DNA from: Azonexus hydrophilus
Lineage (GTDB): Bacteria; Pseudomonadota; Gammaproteobacteria; Burkholderiales; Rhodocyclaceae
Assembly: GCF_905120355.1 (NCBI RefSeq)
Contig: NZ_CAJHOB010000012.1
Location: forward strand, 1-64,000
Length of the DNA: 64,000 nt
Direction of reading: 5' to 3'
Shown here in pieces: positions 53,722 to 64,000 of this stretch (the first letter of the stretch is position 1; every line of letters starts with the position of its first letter). Made by a program: the position numbers and the translations under genes. The notes below the pieces were generated by a model. The model was not told the origin of the DNA, ran no database searches, and worked only from the letters and a program-made list of their open reading frames with translations.

Positions 53722-54066
53722 TCAGGCTTTCTTGACGAACTGCGACTTCAGTTGCATGGCACCGATGCCGTCGATCTTGCAGTCAATGTCATGGTCGCCA
53801 TCGATCAGGCGGATGCTCTTCACCTTGGTGCCAACCTTGACGACCAGCGACGAGCCCTTGACCTTGAGATCCTTGATTACCGTGACGGCGTCACCATCCT
53901 GCAGGACATTGCCGACCGCGTCACGGACGACCTTTTCTGCTTCCTCGGCGGTGATTTCTTCCGCTACGCTGGGCCATTCGTGTGCGCATTCCGGGCAGAT
54001 GTAGAGCGGGCCGTCGCTGTAGGTGTAGGCAGATGCGCACTTGGGACAGGCGGGTAAATCGGACAT
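53722..54066 (-). CDS. yjdM: PhnA/YjdM zinc-ribbon protein
   Basis: This 114-residue protein starts [20 protein letters not shown] and continues with [10 protein letters not shown] (zinc ribbon CPKC-CPEC) and the PhnA domain [41 protein letters not shown]. Despite the old name it is not a proven phosphonoacetate hydrolase. ATG 54066 has GGAGA upstream. Confidence 0.93.
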   Translation of the reverse strand: MSDLPACPKCASAYTYSDGPLYICPECAHEWPSVAEEITAEEAEKVVRDAVGNVLQDGDAVTVIKDLKVKGSSLVVKVGTKVKSIRLIDGDHDIDCKIDGIGAMQLKSQFVKKA

Positions 54067-54123
54067 GGCAATCTCCATTGGCTTGGATTGGGTGGGCATG
54101 CTGCGCGGCGGCAGGCGTTCAAT

Positions 54124-54981
54124 TCATGCGCGCGGCAGGCGCTGGCCGAGGGCTTCGCCCAGGCGTACGGCTTTGGCCGGTGCCCAGGACGGGTCGAATT
54201 CGAGCGTGTTTTTGGGCCACAACAGGACGACGGTGGAGCCGAGGAGAAAGCGCCCCATTTCATCGCTCTTCTTGAGCAGGACACTGTTCTCACCGTCGTA
54301 ACGCCATTCGCGGACGACGCCGGGGCGCGGGGGATTGACCACGCCATGCCAGGTGGTGGCCATGCTGCCGACGATGGTGGCGCCGACTAGCACCAGGGCG
54401 AACGGGCCGGCCGCGGTATCAAACAGGCAGACGACGCGTTCATTGCGGGCGAAAAGGCCAGGAACACCGCGCGCAGTGGTCGGGTTGACCGAGAACAGTG
54501 CGCCGGGCACGTGAATCATGCGGCTCAGGCGACCATCGCAAGGCATGTGGATCCGATGGTAGTCGCGCGGGCTGAGGTAGATTGTGGCGAAACTGCCGTT
54601 CTCGAATGGCGCGGCGAGTTCGCGGTCACCCCCAAGCAGTGCGGTGGTTGAATAGCTGTGGCCCTTGGCCTGGAAAATCTGGTCGCGTTCGATCGGGCCG
54701 AACTGGCTGATGGCACCGTCCACCGGGCAGAGGAAATCGGCGGTGGCCGGCAGGCGGACACCATCGCGCAGGGGGCGGGTGAAGAACTCGTTGAAGCTCT
54801 TGTAACTGGCAGGATCGGGGTTGGCCGCTTCTGCCATGTTGACGTTGTAACGGGCAATAAAGCGGCGGATCAGGGCAGTGGTCAGGCCGCCCAGTTCAGC
54901 GCCGGCAAGCTTGCCGGCGAGCTGGGTCAGAAGTTGCTTGGGGAGCAGATATTGCGGTAGAACAGCGAGACGATCAGACAC
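54124..54981 (-). CDS. psd: Phosphatidylserine decarboxylase
   Basis: This 285-residue proenzyme has [43 protein letters not shown] and the self-cleavage site [13 protein letters not shown] (LGST; the Ser becomes the pyruvoyl group). It makes phosphatidylethanolamine. GTG 54981 with AGGAAG upstream is preferred to the TTG at 54999 that overlaps argC. The start lies within 15 bases of the argC end, so the genes form an operon. Confidence 0.95.
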   Translation of the reverse strand: MSDRLAVLPQYLLPKQLLTQLAGKLAGAELGGLTTALIRRFIARYNVNMAEAANPDPASYKSFNEFFTRPLRDGVRLPATADFLCPVDGAISQFGPIERDQIFQAKGHSYSTTALLGGDRELAAPFENGSFATIYLSPRDYHRIHMPCDGRLSRMIHVPGALFSVNPTTARGVPGLFARNERVVCLFDTAAGPFALVLVGATIVGSMATTWHGVVNPPRPGVVREWRYDGENSVLLKKSDEMGRFLLGSTVVLLWPKNTLEFDPSWAPAKAVRLGEALGQRLPRA

Positions 54982-54995
54982 GGGCTTCCTTGAAA

Positions 54996-55943
54996 TCAAA
55001 CCAGTCCCAGGCTTTCCGTCACGCCCAGGTGTACGTTCATGGCCTGTACGGCAGCGCCGGAGGCCCCTTTACCGAGGTTGTCGAGGCGGGCGATGAGCAG
55101 CATGCGTTCGGCATTGCCATAAACAGCCAGGTCGACACGGTTGCTGCCGTTATTGGCTTCGACATCGTAGAAACCATTGACGGTGGTGGTGTCGAGGTCT
55201 ACCGGGTGGACCTTGATGAAGGCTTCGTCGGCATAGTAGTCGGCCAGAATCTTCTGCACGTCGGCTGGCCCGGCAGTGCGGGTGAACTGCGCCGGATGCA
55301 GGTAAACGGTCACGGCCAAGCCTTTGTAGAAAGGTCCGACGATGGGCTGGAAAATGGGGGCTGCAGTCAGGCCGGTGTACGCCTGCATTTCCGGCAGATG
55401 TTTGTGGGCAAGAGCCAGTGCGTAGGCGCGAGGGGCCTTCAGCGCCGTGCTGCCGCTGGCGGCCTCGTATTCGGCAATCATGGATTTGCCACCGCCGGAA
55501 TAGCCGGTAATGGAATTGGCGGCAAGCTGGGTATCGGCGGCAATGAGGCCGGCGTCGATCAGGGGGCGAACCGCCAGGATGAAGGCGCTGGCGTGGCAGC
55601 CGGGGTTGGCGATGCGCTTGCTGGCGCGGATCTTGGCGCGCTGCTCCGGACACAGCTCGGGTAGGCCGAAAACCCAGTCAGGATGCACCCGGTGTGCCGT
55701 GGAAGCATCGATGACGCAGGTGCGAGGATTGTCCACCAGTGCTACGGATTCTTTGGCGGCGGCATCCGGCAGGCACAGGAAGGTGACGTCGGAGGCATTG
55801 ATCAGCCGCTTGCGTTCGGCCAGATCCTTGCGCTTGTCGGCAGCAATTTTCAGCAGTTCGATATCGGCGCGTTGGGCCAGATATTCGTTGATTTGCAGGC
55901 CGGTTGTGCCTTCCTGGCCGTCGACAAAGACTGTGTAGCGCAT
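54996..55943 (-). CDS. argC: N-acetyl-gamma-glutamyl-phosphate reductase
   Basis: This 315-residue enzyme of arginine synthesis has [50 protein letters not shown] (catalytic Cys) and [14 protein letters not shown]. The length is that of the shorter type 2 ArgC. It reduces acetylglutamyl phosphate with NADPH. It is cotranscribed with psd. Confidence 0.95.
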   Translation of the reverse strand: MRYTVFVDGQEGTTGLQINEYLAQRADIELLKIAADKRKDLAERKRLINASDVTFLCLPDAAAKESVALVDNPRTCVIDASTAHRVHPDWVFGLPELCPEQRAKIRASKRIANPGCHASAFILAVRPLIDAGLIAADTQLAANSITGYSGGGKSMIAEYEAASGSTALKAPRAYALALAHKHLPEMQAYTGLTAAPIFQPIVGPFYKGLAVTVYLHPAQFTRTAGPADVQKILADYYADEAFIKVHPVDLDTTTVNGFYDVEANNGSNRVDLAVYGNAERMLLIARLDNLGKGASGAAVQAMNVHLGVTESLGLV

Positions 55944-56014
55944 GGCGGAAAAATGGGGAAAAGGTAAATGGAAGGCGGGGCACTGCCAGGCAGCGCCCCG
56001 GGCGGCCGGGTGTT

Positions 56015-56575
56015 TTACTTGGTGCGGCTGCGGTATTCGTCGGTACGGGTGTCGATTTCGATCTTGTCGCCGATTTCAACGAAAGCGGGTACTTGCAGTT
56101 CGAAACCGGTGGGTTTGATGCGGGCCGGCTTCATGACTTTGCCGGAGGTGTCGCCCTTGACTGCCGGCTCGGTGTATTCCACTTCGCGCACCAGGGCGGT
56201 CGGCAGTTCGACCGAGATGGCCTTGCCGTCGTAGAACACCACTTCACAGGCCATGCCGTCGTCGAGATACTTGAGGGCGTCGGTCATGTTCTCGGCTTCC
56301 ACCTCGAACTGGTTGTAGTCGGCGTCCATGAACACATACATGGGGTCGGCAAAGTAGGAATAGCTGGCTTCCTTCTTTTCCAGCACGACGACTTCAAACT
56401 TGTCATCTGCTTTGTACACTGCTTCCGACGGATTGCCAGAGAGCAGGTTCTTGAGTTTCATCTTGACCACGGCAGCATTGCGGCCGGATTTGTTGTATTC
56501 GGTTTTCTGCACCACGAGCGGCTGACCGCCGACCATGATGACGTTGCCGGAGCGGAGTTCCTGAGCGATCTTCAT
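56015..56575 (-). CDS. efp: Elongation factor P
   Basis: This 186-residue EF-P starts [20 protein letters not shown]. The loop residue that enters the peptidyl transferase centre is Arg32 ([10 protein letters not shown]), as in Neisseria and Pseudomonas, where EarP rhamnosylates it. earP is not in the window. EF-P relieves stalling at polyproline. ATG 56575 is the start; the longer frame lacks sense. Confidence 0.97.
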   Translation of the reverse strand: MKIAQELRSGNVIMVGGQPLVVQKTEYNKSGRNAAVVKMKLKNLLSGNPSEAVYKADDKFEVVVLEKKEASYSYFADPMYVFMDADYNQFEVEAENMTDALKYLDDGMACEVVFYDGKAISVELPTALVREVEYTEPAVKGDTSGKVMKPARIKPTGFELQVPAFVEIGDKIEIDTRTDEYRSRTK

Positions 56576-56841
56576 GTTGCACTTATCCCAAAGCAGAAAA
56601 AAACGCGCAATTATACCGTGTTGCCACAAAGGCGGGCCAAATGGCACGGGATCTTTGTGCTAACTGCATGAATCAGTGGGGGTTTGTTCCTGGATAAGCT
56701 CTGCCGTCATGCGGCAGGCCGTGGCCTTGGAAGCGCGTCGGGTGCCGCAGGGATTATCCGGCGTGCGGCGGTTTGCCACAGTCGTCCGAAAATCGATTAA
56801 ATTTGCTGTCCTCAACCCAACATCCTTGCAGGAGATACTTC

Positions 56842-57774
56842 ATGTCGGCAGCTAAATATCGTCTGGTCACCCGCAGCGACTTCGATGGCCTTGTCTGTGC
56901 CGTACTGCTGAATGAGCTGGAAATGATCGACGACATCAAGTTCGTCCACCCCAAGGACATGCAGGACGGCAAGATCGAGATCAGCGGGCGCGATATCACG
57001 ACCAACCTGCCCTATGTGCCGGGCGTGCATCTGGCGTTTGATCATCACCTGTCGGAAACCGTGCGCAATACCGGTGAGCGTCCGGAACACATCATCCTGC
57101 CTGATGCGCCTTCCGCTGCGCGCGTGGTGTATGAGCATTTCGGCGGCAAGGCGCGTTTTCCGGCGGCCTTCGACGACATGATGGCTGCTGTCGACAAGGC
57201 TGACTCAGCGCAGTTCTCGCGCCAAGAAATCCTTGATCCTGAAGGCTGGGTGCTGCTGAACTACCTGATGGACTCGCGCACCGGCCTTGGCCGTTTCCGC
57301 GAATTCCGTGTCAGCAACTACCAGCTGATGATGGATCTCATCCAGTACTGCCGCAATCACGGCATCGATGACATCCTGCGCTTGCCCGATGTCAAGGAAC
57401 GGGTGGATCTTTACTTCGAGCATGCCGTCCGGGCCAAAGAGCAAATCCAACGCTGCGCCAGCGTGCATGGCAATCTGGTGGTACTTGATCTGCGCAACGA
57501 GGACATCATCTACGCGACCAACCGCTTCATGATTTACGCTTTGTTCCCGGCGCAGAACATCTCCATCCACGTCATGTGGGGGGTACAGAAGCAGAATACC
57601 GTTTTTGCCACCGGCAAATCGATCCTTGACCGTAGCTCGCGGACCAATATTGGCGAGCTGATGCTGCACTATGGCGGCGGTGGCCATGAAAATGCCGGCA
57701 CGTGCCAGGTGGCCAACGACGAAGCAGCGCAGGTGTTGCAGGCGCTGATCGAGCGTATCAATGCGGATGGCTGA
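56842..57774 (+). CDS. DHH-family phosphoesterase
   Basis: This 310-residue protein has YRLVTRSDFDGLVCAVLL (first metal Asp), VHLAFDHHLSE (DHH motif), MAAVDKADSAQF and the C-terminal DHHA1-type GGGGHENAGTC. It resembles exopolyphosphatase-like, nanoRNase/oligoribonucleotidase proteins; the substrate cannot be told. ATG 56842 has GGAGA upstream; the longer frame from 56773 is not supported. Confidence 0.88.
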   Translation: MSAAKYRLVTRSDFDGLVCAVLLNELEMIDDIKFVHPKDMQDGKIEISGRDITTNLPYVPGVHLAFDHHLSETVRNTGERPEHIILPDAPSAARVVYEHFGGKARFPAAFDDMMAAVDKADSAQFSRQEILDPEGWVLLNYLMDSRTGLGRFREFRVSNYQLMMDLIQYCRNHGIDDILRLPDVKERVDLYFEHAVRAKEQIQRCASVHGNLVVLDLRNEDIIYATNRFMIYALFPAQNISIHVMWGVQKQNTVFATGKSILDRSSRTNIGELMLHYGGGGHENAGTCQVANDEAAQVLQALIERINADG

Positions 57775-57844
57775 GTCGCTCCGCTGCTGGGTCGGTGGCT
57801 CAGCTGCGTAACTGCCGGTATGGCGCACGCGTCGCCATGAAAAA

Positions 57845-57872
57845 AATCCCCGTATCAATAGATACGGGGATT
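57845..57872 (-). terminator. Terminator behind the tRNA gene
   Basis: ATCCCCGTATC-TATT-GATACGGGGAT forms an 11-bp hairpin, with T runs on both sides. It lies just behind the tRNA 3' end on the minus strand and can also end the DHH gene transcript. Confidence 0.9.
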
Positions 57873-57877
57873 TTTGT

Positions 57878-57956
<79 letters not shown>

Positions 57957-57964
57957 GGCATGGG

Positions 57965-59974
<2,010 letters not shown>

Positions 59975-60102
59975 GAACACGATCCGGGTATCTGGAAAAC
60001 CGCTGATTATACCATAACTTAGCCACGCTTTTAAGGGTTGGCCGTGCTCTGTGTGCTGCAACGGCTGGCGGTGCTGCTGCGGTGGTGCGGGCTGTTTGGT
60101 GA

Positions 60103-61836
60103 TCAGGGTGTTGCGGGGGGTTTGCGGGTGAGAAACTGGATGTACGCCTGTTTTTCTTCTGCTGACAGACCGGCAACGCCGAATTGCTGGGCTTTCATTT
60201 GCAATTCGGCGAAGCGGCGCATGTCCGCGCTACCTTTGAGCTTTTCGAGGGTGGCGTGAAATTCAGCGTCAGCTTCGTCTTCGTCAAATGGCAGGTCGAG
60301 AAGTTCCGCTGCGGCGGTTTCGATCAGGCTTTCTTCCGGCTGGCCGCGTAGTTGCTCGCGCAGCAGGGCATAGTTGCTGGCGCCGCCGCTGTTTTCCAGA
60401 CAGGCCTTGAGGCGCAGCAGGGCGGGGCGTTCCGGTGTGTCCGGCAGGAGTGCGGCTGGCAATCCGGCGGCCAAGGATGGTTTGTGTAGGATCAGGCGTA
60501 GCAGGTTGCGCGCCAGGGAGGGGGGGCTGCGTTTGGCGCGGGCAGGTGCGGGCGTGGCGTAGGATTTCAGTTCGCACAGGCGTTCGACTTCACCCTGGCT
60601 GAAGCCACTGGCTTCGGCCAGGCGTTTGACCAGTTGCAGGCGCAGTAGAGGCGTCGGCAGTTTGAGCAGTAGTGGTTTGGCTTCGTAGATCAGCTGGGCG
60701 CGCCCTTCGGCGCTGGTCAGATCGCAGCGCAGGGCAAGTTCGCGCAGGAGAAAATCGGACAGGGGCGTGGCCTGGGTAACCAGGCGCTCGAATTCGGCCT
60801 TGCCATGGTCGCGGATGTAACTGTCCGGGTCGTGTTCTGGCGGCAACAGCACGAAACCGATGGACTTGTTGTCGGCCAGCATTTCCAAGGCGTTTTCCAG
60901 CGCCCGCCAGGCAGCCTTGCGTCCGGCCGTGTCGCCGTCGAAGCAGAAGACGATGCGGTCGACCTGGCGCAGCAGTTTCTGGACGTGCGTCGGGGTCGTG
61001 GCGGTGCCCAGGGTGGCGACGGCGTTGCCGACGCCGTTCTGGGCCAAGGCGATGACGTCCATGTAGCCTTCGGTGACGATGGCAATGTTCTTCTCGCGCA
61101 GCGCCTGGCGAGCTTGTGGTAGCCCGAACAGTTCGCGGCCTTTTTCGAACAGCGGTGTTTCGGGGGAGTTGAGGTATTTCGGTTCGCCCTGGTCGATGAT
61201 GCGGCCGCCGAAGGCGATGATGTCACCCTTGGGGTTGATGATGGGAATCATCAGCCGGTCGCGAAAGCGGTCGTAACGTCGGCCGGCGTCGTTGTCGATG
61301 ATGAGGCCGGCGTGTTTGAGCAGGGGGGTGTCGTAGTCGGGGAAAATGGCCTGCAGGTTCTGCCAGCCATCCGGGGCGTAGCCGATGCCGAAACGGGCAG
61401 CGATTTCTCCAGAAAGGCCACGTTTTTTGCAGTACTCGATGGCGCGCGGAGAGTGGCGTAACTGCTCCTTGTACCAGGCGGCTGCGCGGGCCATGACTTC
61501 AGTCAGCTGACGCGTTTCGCTGTGGGGTGCGGCCTGGGGGCTGCTGTCTTCCGGTACGCTCATGCCCAGCCGGCCGGCGAGTTCGCGGACCGCGTCGACA
61601 AAGCCAATGCCCTGGTACTCCATGACGAAACCGATGGCCGAGCCGTGTGCGCCACAGCCAAAGCAGTGATAGAACTGTTTTGCCGGGCTGACGGTGAAGG
61701 AGGGGGTTTTTTCGTTATGGAAGGGGCAGCAGGCCGCGTAGTTCCCGCCCGCTTTTTTCAGCGGCACGTAAGCATCGACCAGTTCGACGATGTCGATCCG
61801 GGCAAGTAGATCCTGAATGAAGGAATCGGGAATCAT
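60103..61836 (-). CDS. dnaG: DNA primase
   Basis: This 577-residue protein has an N-terminal CHC2 zinc finger ([14 protein letters not shown]...YHCFGCG), a TOPRIM domain ([29 protein letters not shown]) and a C-terminal DnaB-binding helical domain. The full length is close to E. coli DnaG (581). It makes primers for lagging-strand synthesis. It lies 77 bases behind rpsU with a terminator hairpin between. Confidence 0.98.
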   Translation of the reverse strand: MIPDSFIQDLLARIDIVELVDAYVPLKKAGGNYAACCPFHNEKTPSFTVSPAKQFYHCFGCGAHGSAIGFVMEYQGIGFVDAVRELAGRLGMSVPEDSSPQAAPHSETRQLTEVMARAAAWYKEQLRHSPRAIEYCKKRGLSGEIAARFGIGYAPDGWQNLQAIFPDYDTPLLKHAGLIIDNDAGRRYDRFRDRLMIPIINPKGDIIAFGGRIIDQGEPKYLNSPETPLFEKGRELFGLPQARQALREKNIAIVTEGYMDVIALAQNGVGNAVATLGTATTPTHVQKLLRQVDRIVFCFDGDTAGRKAAWRALENALEMLADNKSIGFVLLPPEHDPDSYIRDHGKAEFERLVTQATPLSDFLLRELALRCDLTSAEGRAQLIYEAKPLLLKLPTPLLRLQLVKRLAEASGFSQGEVERLCELKSYATPAPARAKRSPPSLARNLLRLILHKPSLAAGLPAALLPDTPERPALLRLKACLENSGGASNYALLREQLRGQPEESLIETAAAELLDLPFDEDEADAEFHATLEKLKGSADMRRFAELQMKAQQFGVAGLSAEEKQAYIQFLTRKPPATP

Positions 61837-61857
61837 GGGGTGGGAAATCCGTGGGGC

Positions 61858-61891
61858 AAAAAAACAGCCGCCGGCTTGTGGCGGGCGGCTG
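61858..61891 (-). terminator. Internal terminator between rpsU and dnaG
   Basis: On the minus strand CAGCCGCC and GGCGGCTG pair around an 11-base loop, followed by TTTTTTT. The E. coli macromolecular synthesis operon has a terminator at the same place that keeps dnaG expression well below rpsU. Confidence 0.85.
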
Positions 61892-61913
61892 TGTGCTGCG
61901 TCGGAGAGCCCGA

Positions 61914-62126
61914 TCAGTACATCTTGGGCGGCAGGGTCAGGCTGCGCAGACGCTTGTTTTGGCGTTTTACAGCAGCTGCCGCCTTGCGCTTGCGTTCGGC
62001 CGTGGGTTTTTCATAGAACTCACGGGCACGCAGCTCGGTCAGGAGACCAGTCTTTTCGACCGTGCGCTTGAAGCGACGAATGGCAGCTTCGAACGGCTCG
62101 TTTTCCTTGACTCGAATATTCGGCAT
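61914..62126 (-). CDS. rpsU: 30S ribosomal protein S21
   Basis: This 70-residue basic protein ([20 protein letters not shown], then [20 protein letters not shown]) is the normal length for S21, which takes part in initiation and leads the rpsU-dnaG-rpoD operon. Divergent from tsaD. Confidence 0.98.
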   Translation of the reverse strand: MPNIRVKENEPFEAAIRRFKRTVEKTGLLTELRAREFYEKPTAERKRKAAAAVKRQNKRLRSLTLPPKMY

Positions 62127-62265
62127 AGTTTCACCCCCTCCCGTAAGGCGCCTGCCAGGTCAAGTAAAAGGGCAGTGCGCGCAAAAATTTTTGTTCCGGC
62201 AAATTGCGGAAAGCGCGAGATTGTATGTCAGGGGGCTCATTGAATCAAGTGTTAAAATGCGTGCC

Positions 62266-63312
62266 ATGTTGATCCTTGGCGTTGAATCTTCCTGCGATGA
62301 AACCGGTGTGGCGCTGTATGACAGCGATGCCGGTTTGCTGGCGCACACCCTGCACTCGCAGGTGGCGATGCATGCCGAATATGGTGGTGTGGTGCCGGAG
62401 CTGGCGTCGCGCGATCATGTGCGGCGCGTGGTGCCGCTGCTACGCGGTGCGCTGTCTGCCGCCGGCAAGTCGCTGGCGGATATTGACGCCGTAGCCTATA
62501 CCCGTGGTCCCGGGTTGTCCGGTGCGCTGCTGGTTGGTTGCGCTTTTGCGGAATCCCTGGCGTTTGCATTGGGCAAGCCGACGCTGCCGGTGCACCACCT
62601 TGAGGGACATTTGCTGTCGCCTTTGTTGTCCGCCGATCCCCCCGCTTTTCCTTTCGTCGCGCTGCTGGTTTCCGGTGGGCATACCCAATTGATGCGGGTG
62701 TCTGCGGTAGGTGCCTACGAGATTCTCGGTGAAACCCTCGACGATGCTGCCGGAGAGGCCTTCGACAAGAGCGCCAAGTTGCTCGGGCTGCCCTACCCCG
62801 GGGGGGCTTTGCTGTCGCGTCTGGCAGAGTCAGGCGATCCTGCGCGTTTCAGTCTGCCGCGGCCCATGCTGCACTCTGCGGACCTGAATTTCAGTTTTTC
62901 CGGCTTGAAAACCGCGGTGCTGACCCTGGTGCGCGAGCAGGAGGGTCCGCTGGATGAGCAGCTGCGCGCAGATATTGCGCGCGCTTTCCAGGAATCCATT
63001 GTCGAAGTGCTGGTGAAGAAGTCACTCAAGGCGCTCCAGGCGACCGGCTTGCAAACGCTGGTAGTGGCGGGTGGGGTCGGGGCTAATCGCCAGTTACGTG
63101 AACAGTTGAATGCGCAGGCGCGGCGCAAGCGGTTCCGGGTGTATTACCCGGAGCTGGAGTTCTGTACCGATAACGGGGCGATGATTGCGTTGGCGGGGTG
63201 TCTGCGCCTGCAAGCAGGTACGCCGGCGAAAGTGGCCGGCAGTTTTTCCGTGCAGCCACGCTGGCCTTTGCTGCAGCAGCCCGTGGCAGAAACGGAGGAT
63301 GGAGCATGCTGA
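62266..63312 (+). CDS. tsaD: tRNA N6-threonylcarbamoyladenosine transferase TsaD
   Basis: This 348-residue ASKHA-fold enzyme has [35 protein letters not shown], the metal motif [20 protein letters not shown] and [14 protein letters not shown]. It completes t6A37 in ANN-reading tRNAs with TsaB, TsaC and TsaE. ATG 62257 (MRA-MLILG) is an alternative; the much longer upstream frame overlaps rpsU and is not real. The stop overlaps the corA start. Confidence 0.97.
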   Translation: MLILGVESSCDETGVALYDSDAGLLAHTLHSQVAMHAEYGGVVPELASRDHVRRVVPLLRGALSAAGKSLADIDAVAYTRGPGLSGALLVGCAFAESLAFALGKPTLPVHHLEGHLLSPLLSADPPAFPFVALLVSGGHTQLMRVSAVGAYEILGETLDDAAGEAFDKSAKLLGLPYPGGALLSRLAESGDPARFSLPRPMLHSADLNFSFSGLKTAVLTLVREQEGPLDEQLRADIARAFQESIVEVLVKKSLKALQATGLQTLVVAGGVGANRQLREQLNAQARRKRFRVYYPELEFCTDNGAMIALAGCLRLQAGTPAKVAGSFSVQPRWPLLQQPVAETEDGAC

Positions 63313-64000
63313 TCAATTGCGTGGCCTATGAGCATGGCAGCCGTCTGCGTGATCTGGCGGTCGAGGAGATCAGCGATTTCTTGCAGCGACCGGATACGTT
63401 CGTCTGGGTTGCCTTGTGCGATGCCAGCCCGGAAGAAATGGCGCAGATGCAGATCGAGTTTGGTTTGCATGATCTGGCAGTGGAAGATGCGCGTAATGGT
63501 AATCAGCGCCCCAAACTCGAAGAATACGATGATGCCCTGTTCGCCGTGCTGCACTTGATCGAGCCGGACGGGGAGGGGTTTTCAGTGGGCGATCTCAGCG
63601 TTTTTGTCGGCAGCAATTACATCCTGTCGGTGCGTAATCGCAGTCAGCAGGGTTTTTTGGGTGTGCGCGCGCGTTGCGAACGGGAGCCGCATCTGCTGCG
63701 TCAGGGGGCCGGATTCGTTCTGTATGCACTGATGGATGCGGTGGTGGATCGTTATTTCCCCATCGTCGATCGGCTCGAATCAGAGCTGGAAGGCATTGAG
63801 GCCAACATCTTTACCGAGGGTGCGGCGCGCAGCAACATTGAGCGTCTGTATGACCTGAAATACAAGGTGATGTGCGTACGGCATGCAGTCGTGCCCTTGC
63901 TGGAAGTGGCGGCGAAACTGTCGAGCGGCCGTGGGCCAGCCTGTTGCGCCGCCAGCCGGGAATATTTCCGTGATGTCTATGATCACCTGTTGCGCATCAA
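63306..64000 (+). CDS. corA: CorA-family magnesium/divalent cation transporter (3' cut by window edge)
   Basis: The open frame from ATG 63306 runs off the window (231 codons seen): [80 protein letters not shown] and [17 protein letters not shown] are the cytoplasmic funnel of CorA. The two C-terminal helices and GMN motif lie outside. The start overlaps the tsaD stop by 7 bases. Confidence 0.92.
   Translation, partial: MLINCVAYEHGSRLRDLAVEEISDFLQRPDTFVWVALCDASPEEMAQMQIEFGLHDLAVEDARNGNQRPKLEEYDDALFAVLHLIEPDGEGFSVGDLSVFVGSNYILSVRNRSQQGFLGVRARCEREPHLLRQGAGFVLYALMDAVVDRYFPIVDRLESELEGIEANIFTEGAARSNIERLYDLKYKVMCVRHAVVPLLEVAAKLSSGRGPACCAASREYFRDVYDHLLRI

Overview
The window is a 64 kb stretch of chromosome from a GC-rich Gram-negative bacterium. 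Gene content and gene style point to a betaproteobacterium, most likely of the Rhodocyclales (Azonexus/Dechloromonas-like). The clues are an Arg32-type EF-P, NnrS, an SHP/diheme cytochrome operon, type II citrate synthase, an sdhCDAB-sdhE-gltA-odhA-sucB-lpd block and an rpsU-dnaG-rpoD operon. The taxonomic call is inference; no rRNA is present.

Layout. (1) 1-5302 is the right end of a genomic island: a transposase tail, a 1076-residue phosphorylase-NACHT protein of the kind found in anti-phage STAND/NLR-like systems, a 550-base gene-free stretch, a tyrosine integrase, and the 3' two-thirds of tRNA-Ser(GCT) as attachment site. (2) 5317-5873 holds the tRNA's terminator and, directly behind it, an ORF-less group IIC intron. 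(3) 5999-13860 is an accessory metal/metallophore-like locus. It has fecI/fecR, a TonB receptor with an STN domain, a previously unlisted 41-residue peptide with 7 cysteines (9999-10124), a radical SAM peptide maturase cut off after its FeS motif, a second TonB receptor, and a secreted Vgb-like propeller fused to a c-type heme domain. The sigma/anti-sigma/receptor/peptide/modifying-enzyme order resembles methanobactin loci, with a radical SAM enzyme in place of MbnBC. This is the best candidate in the window for an undescribed system. (4) 13900-16809 holds an IS3-type remnant and a cytochrome/ferric-reductase operon (SHP, diheme cytochrome c, PepSY protein, flavoreductase). (5) 17025-28826 is mixed housekeeping and accessory: tex, fliW, dinB, EamA exporter, DUF3079, NnrS, nitronate monooxygenase, porin-like protein, PstS-like protein, CBS protein, pseudouridine synthase, CitE-like lyase. 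(6) 28912-41692 is a TCA-cycle supercluster: mdh, a divergent GntR regulator with a perfect palindromic operator, sdhCDAB-sdhE, gltA, odhA, sucB, lpd. (7) 41759-51499 has ispH and then a fatty-acid oxidation cluster (fadL, fadB-like, degV, thiolase, fadE-like, TetR regulator). Near-identical palindromes lie upstream of fadL and of the regulator. (8) 51714-57774 holds a small membrane protein, a tryptophanase-family lyase, yjdM/phnA, psd, argC, efp and a DHH phosphoesterase. (9) 57845-64000 holds a tRNA(CAT), the macromolecular synthesis operon rpsU-dnaG-rpoD with its internal terminator, tsaD, and the start of a corA gene cut by the window edge.

Starts were re-chosen where a Shine-Dalgarno sequence, a domain boundary or an overlap argued for an internal codon; this is stated in each entry. 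Nothing resembling a CRISPR array, rRNA or replication origin was seen.
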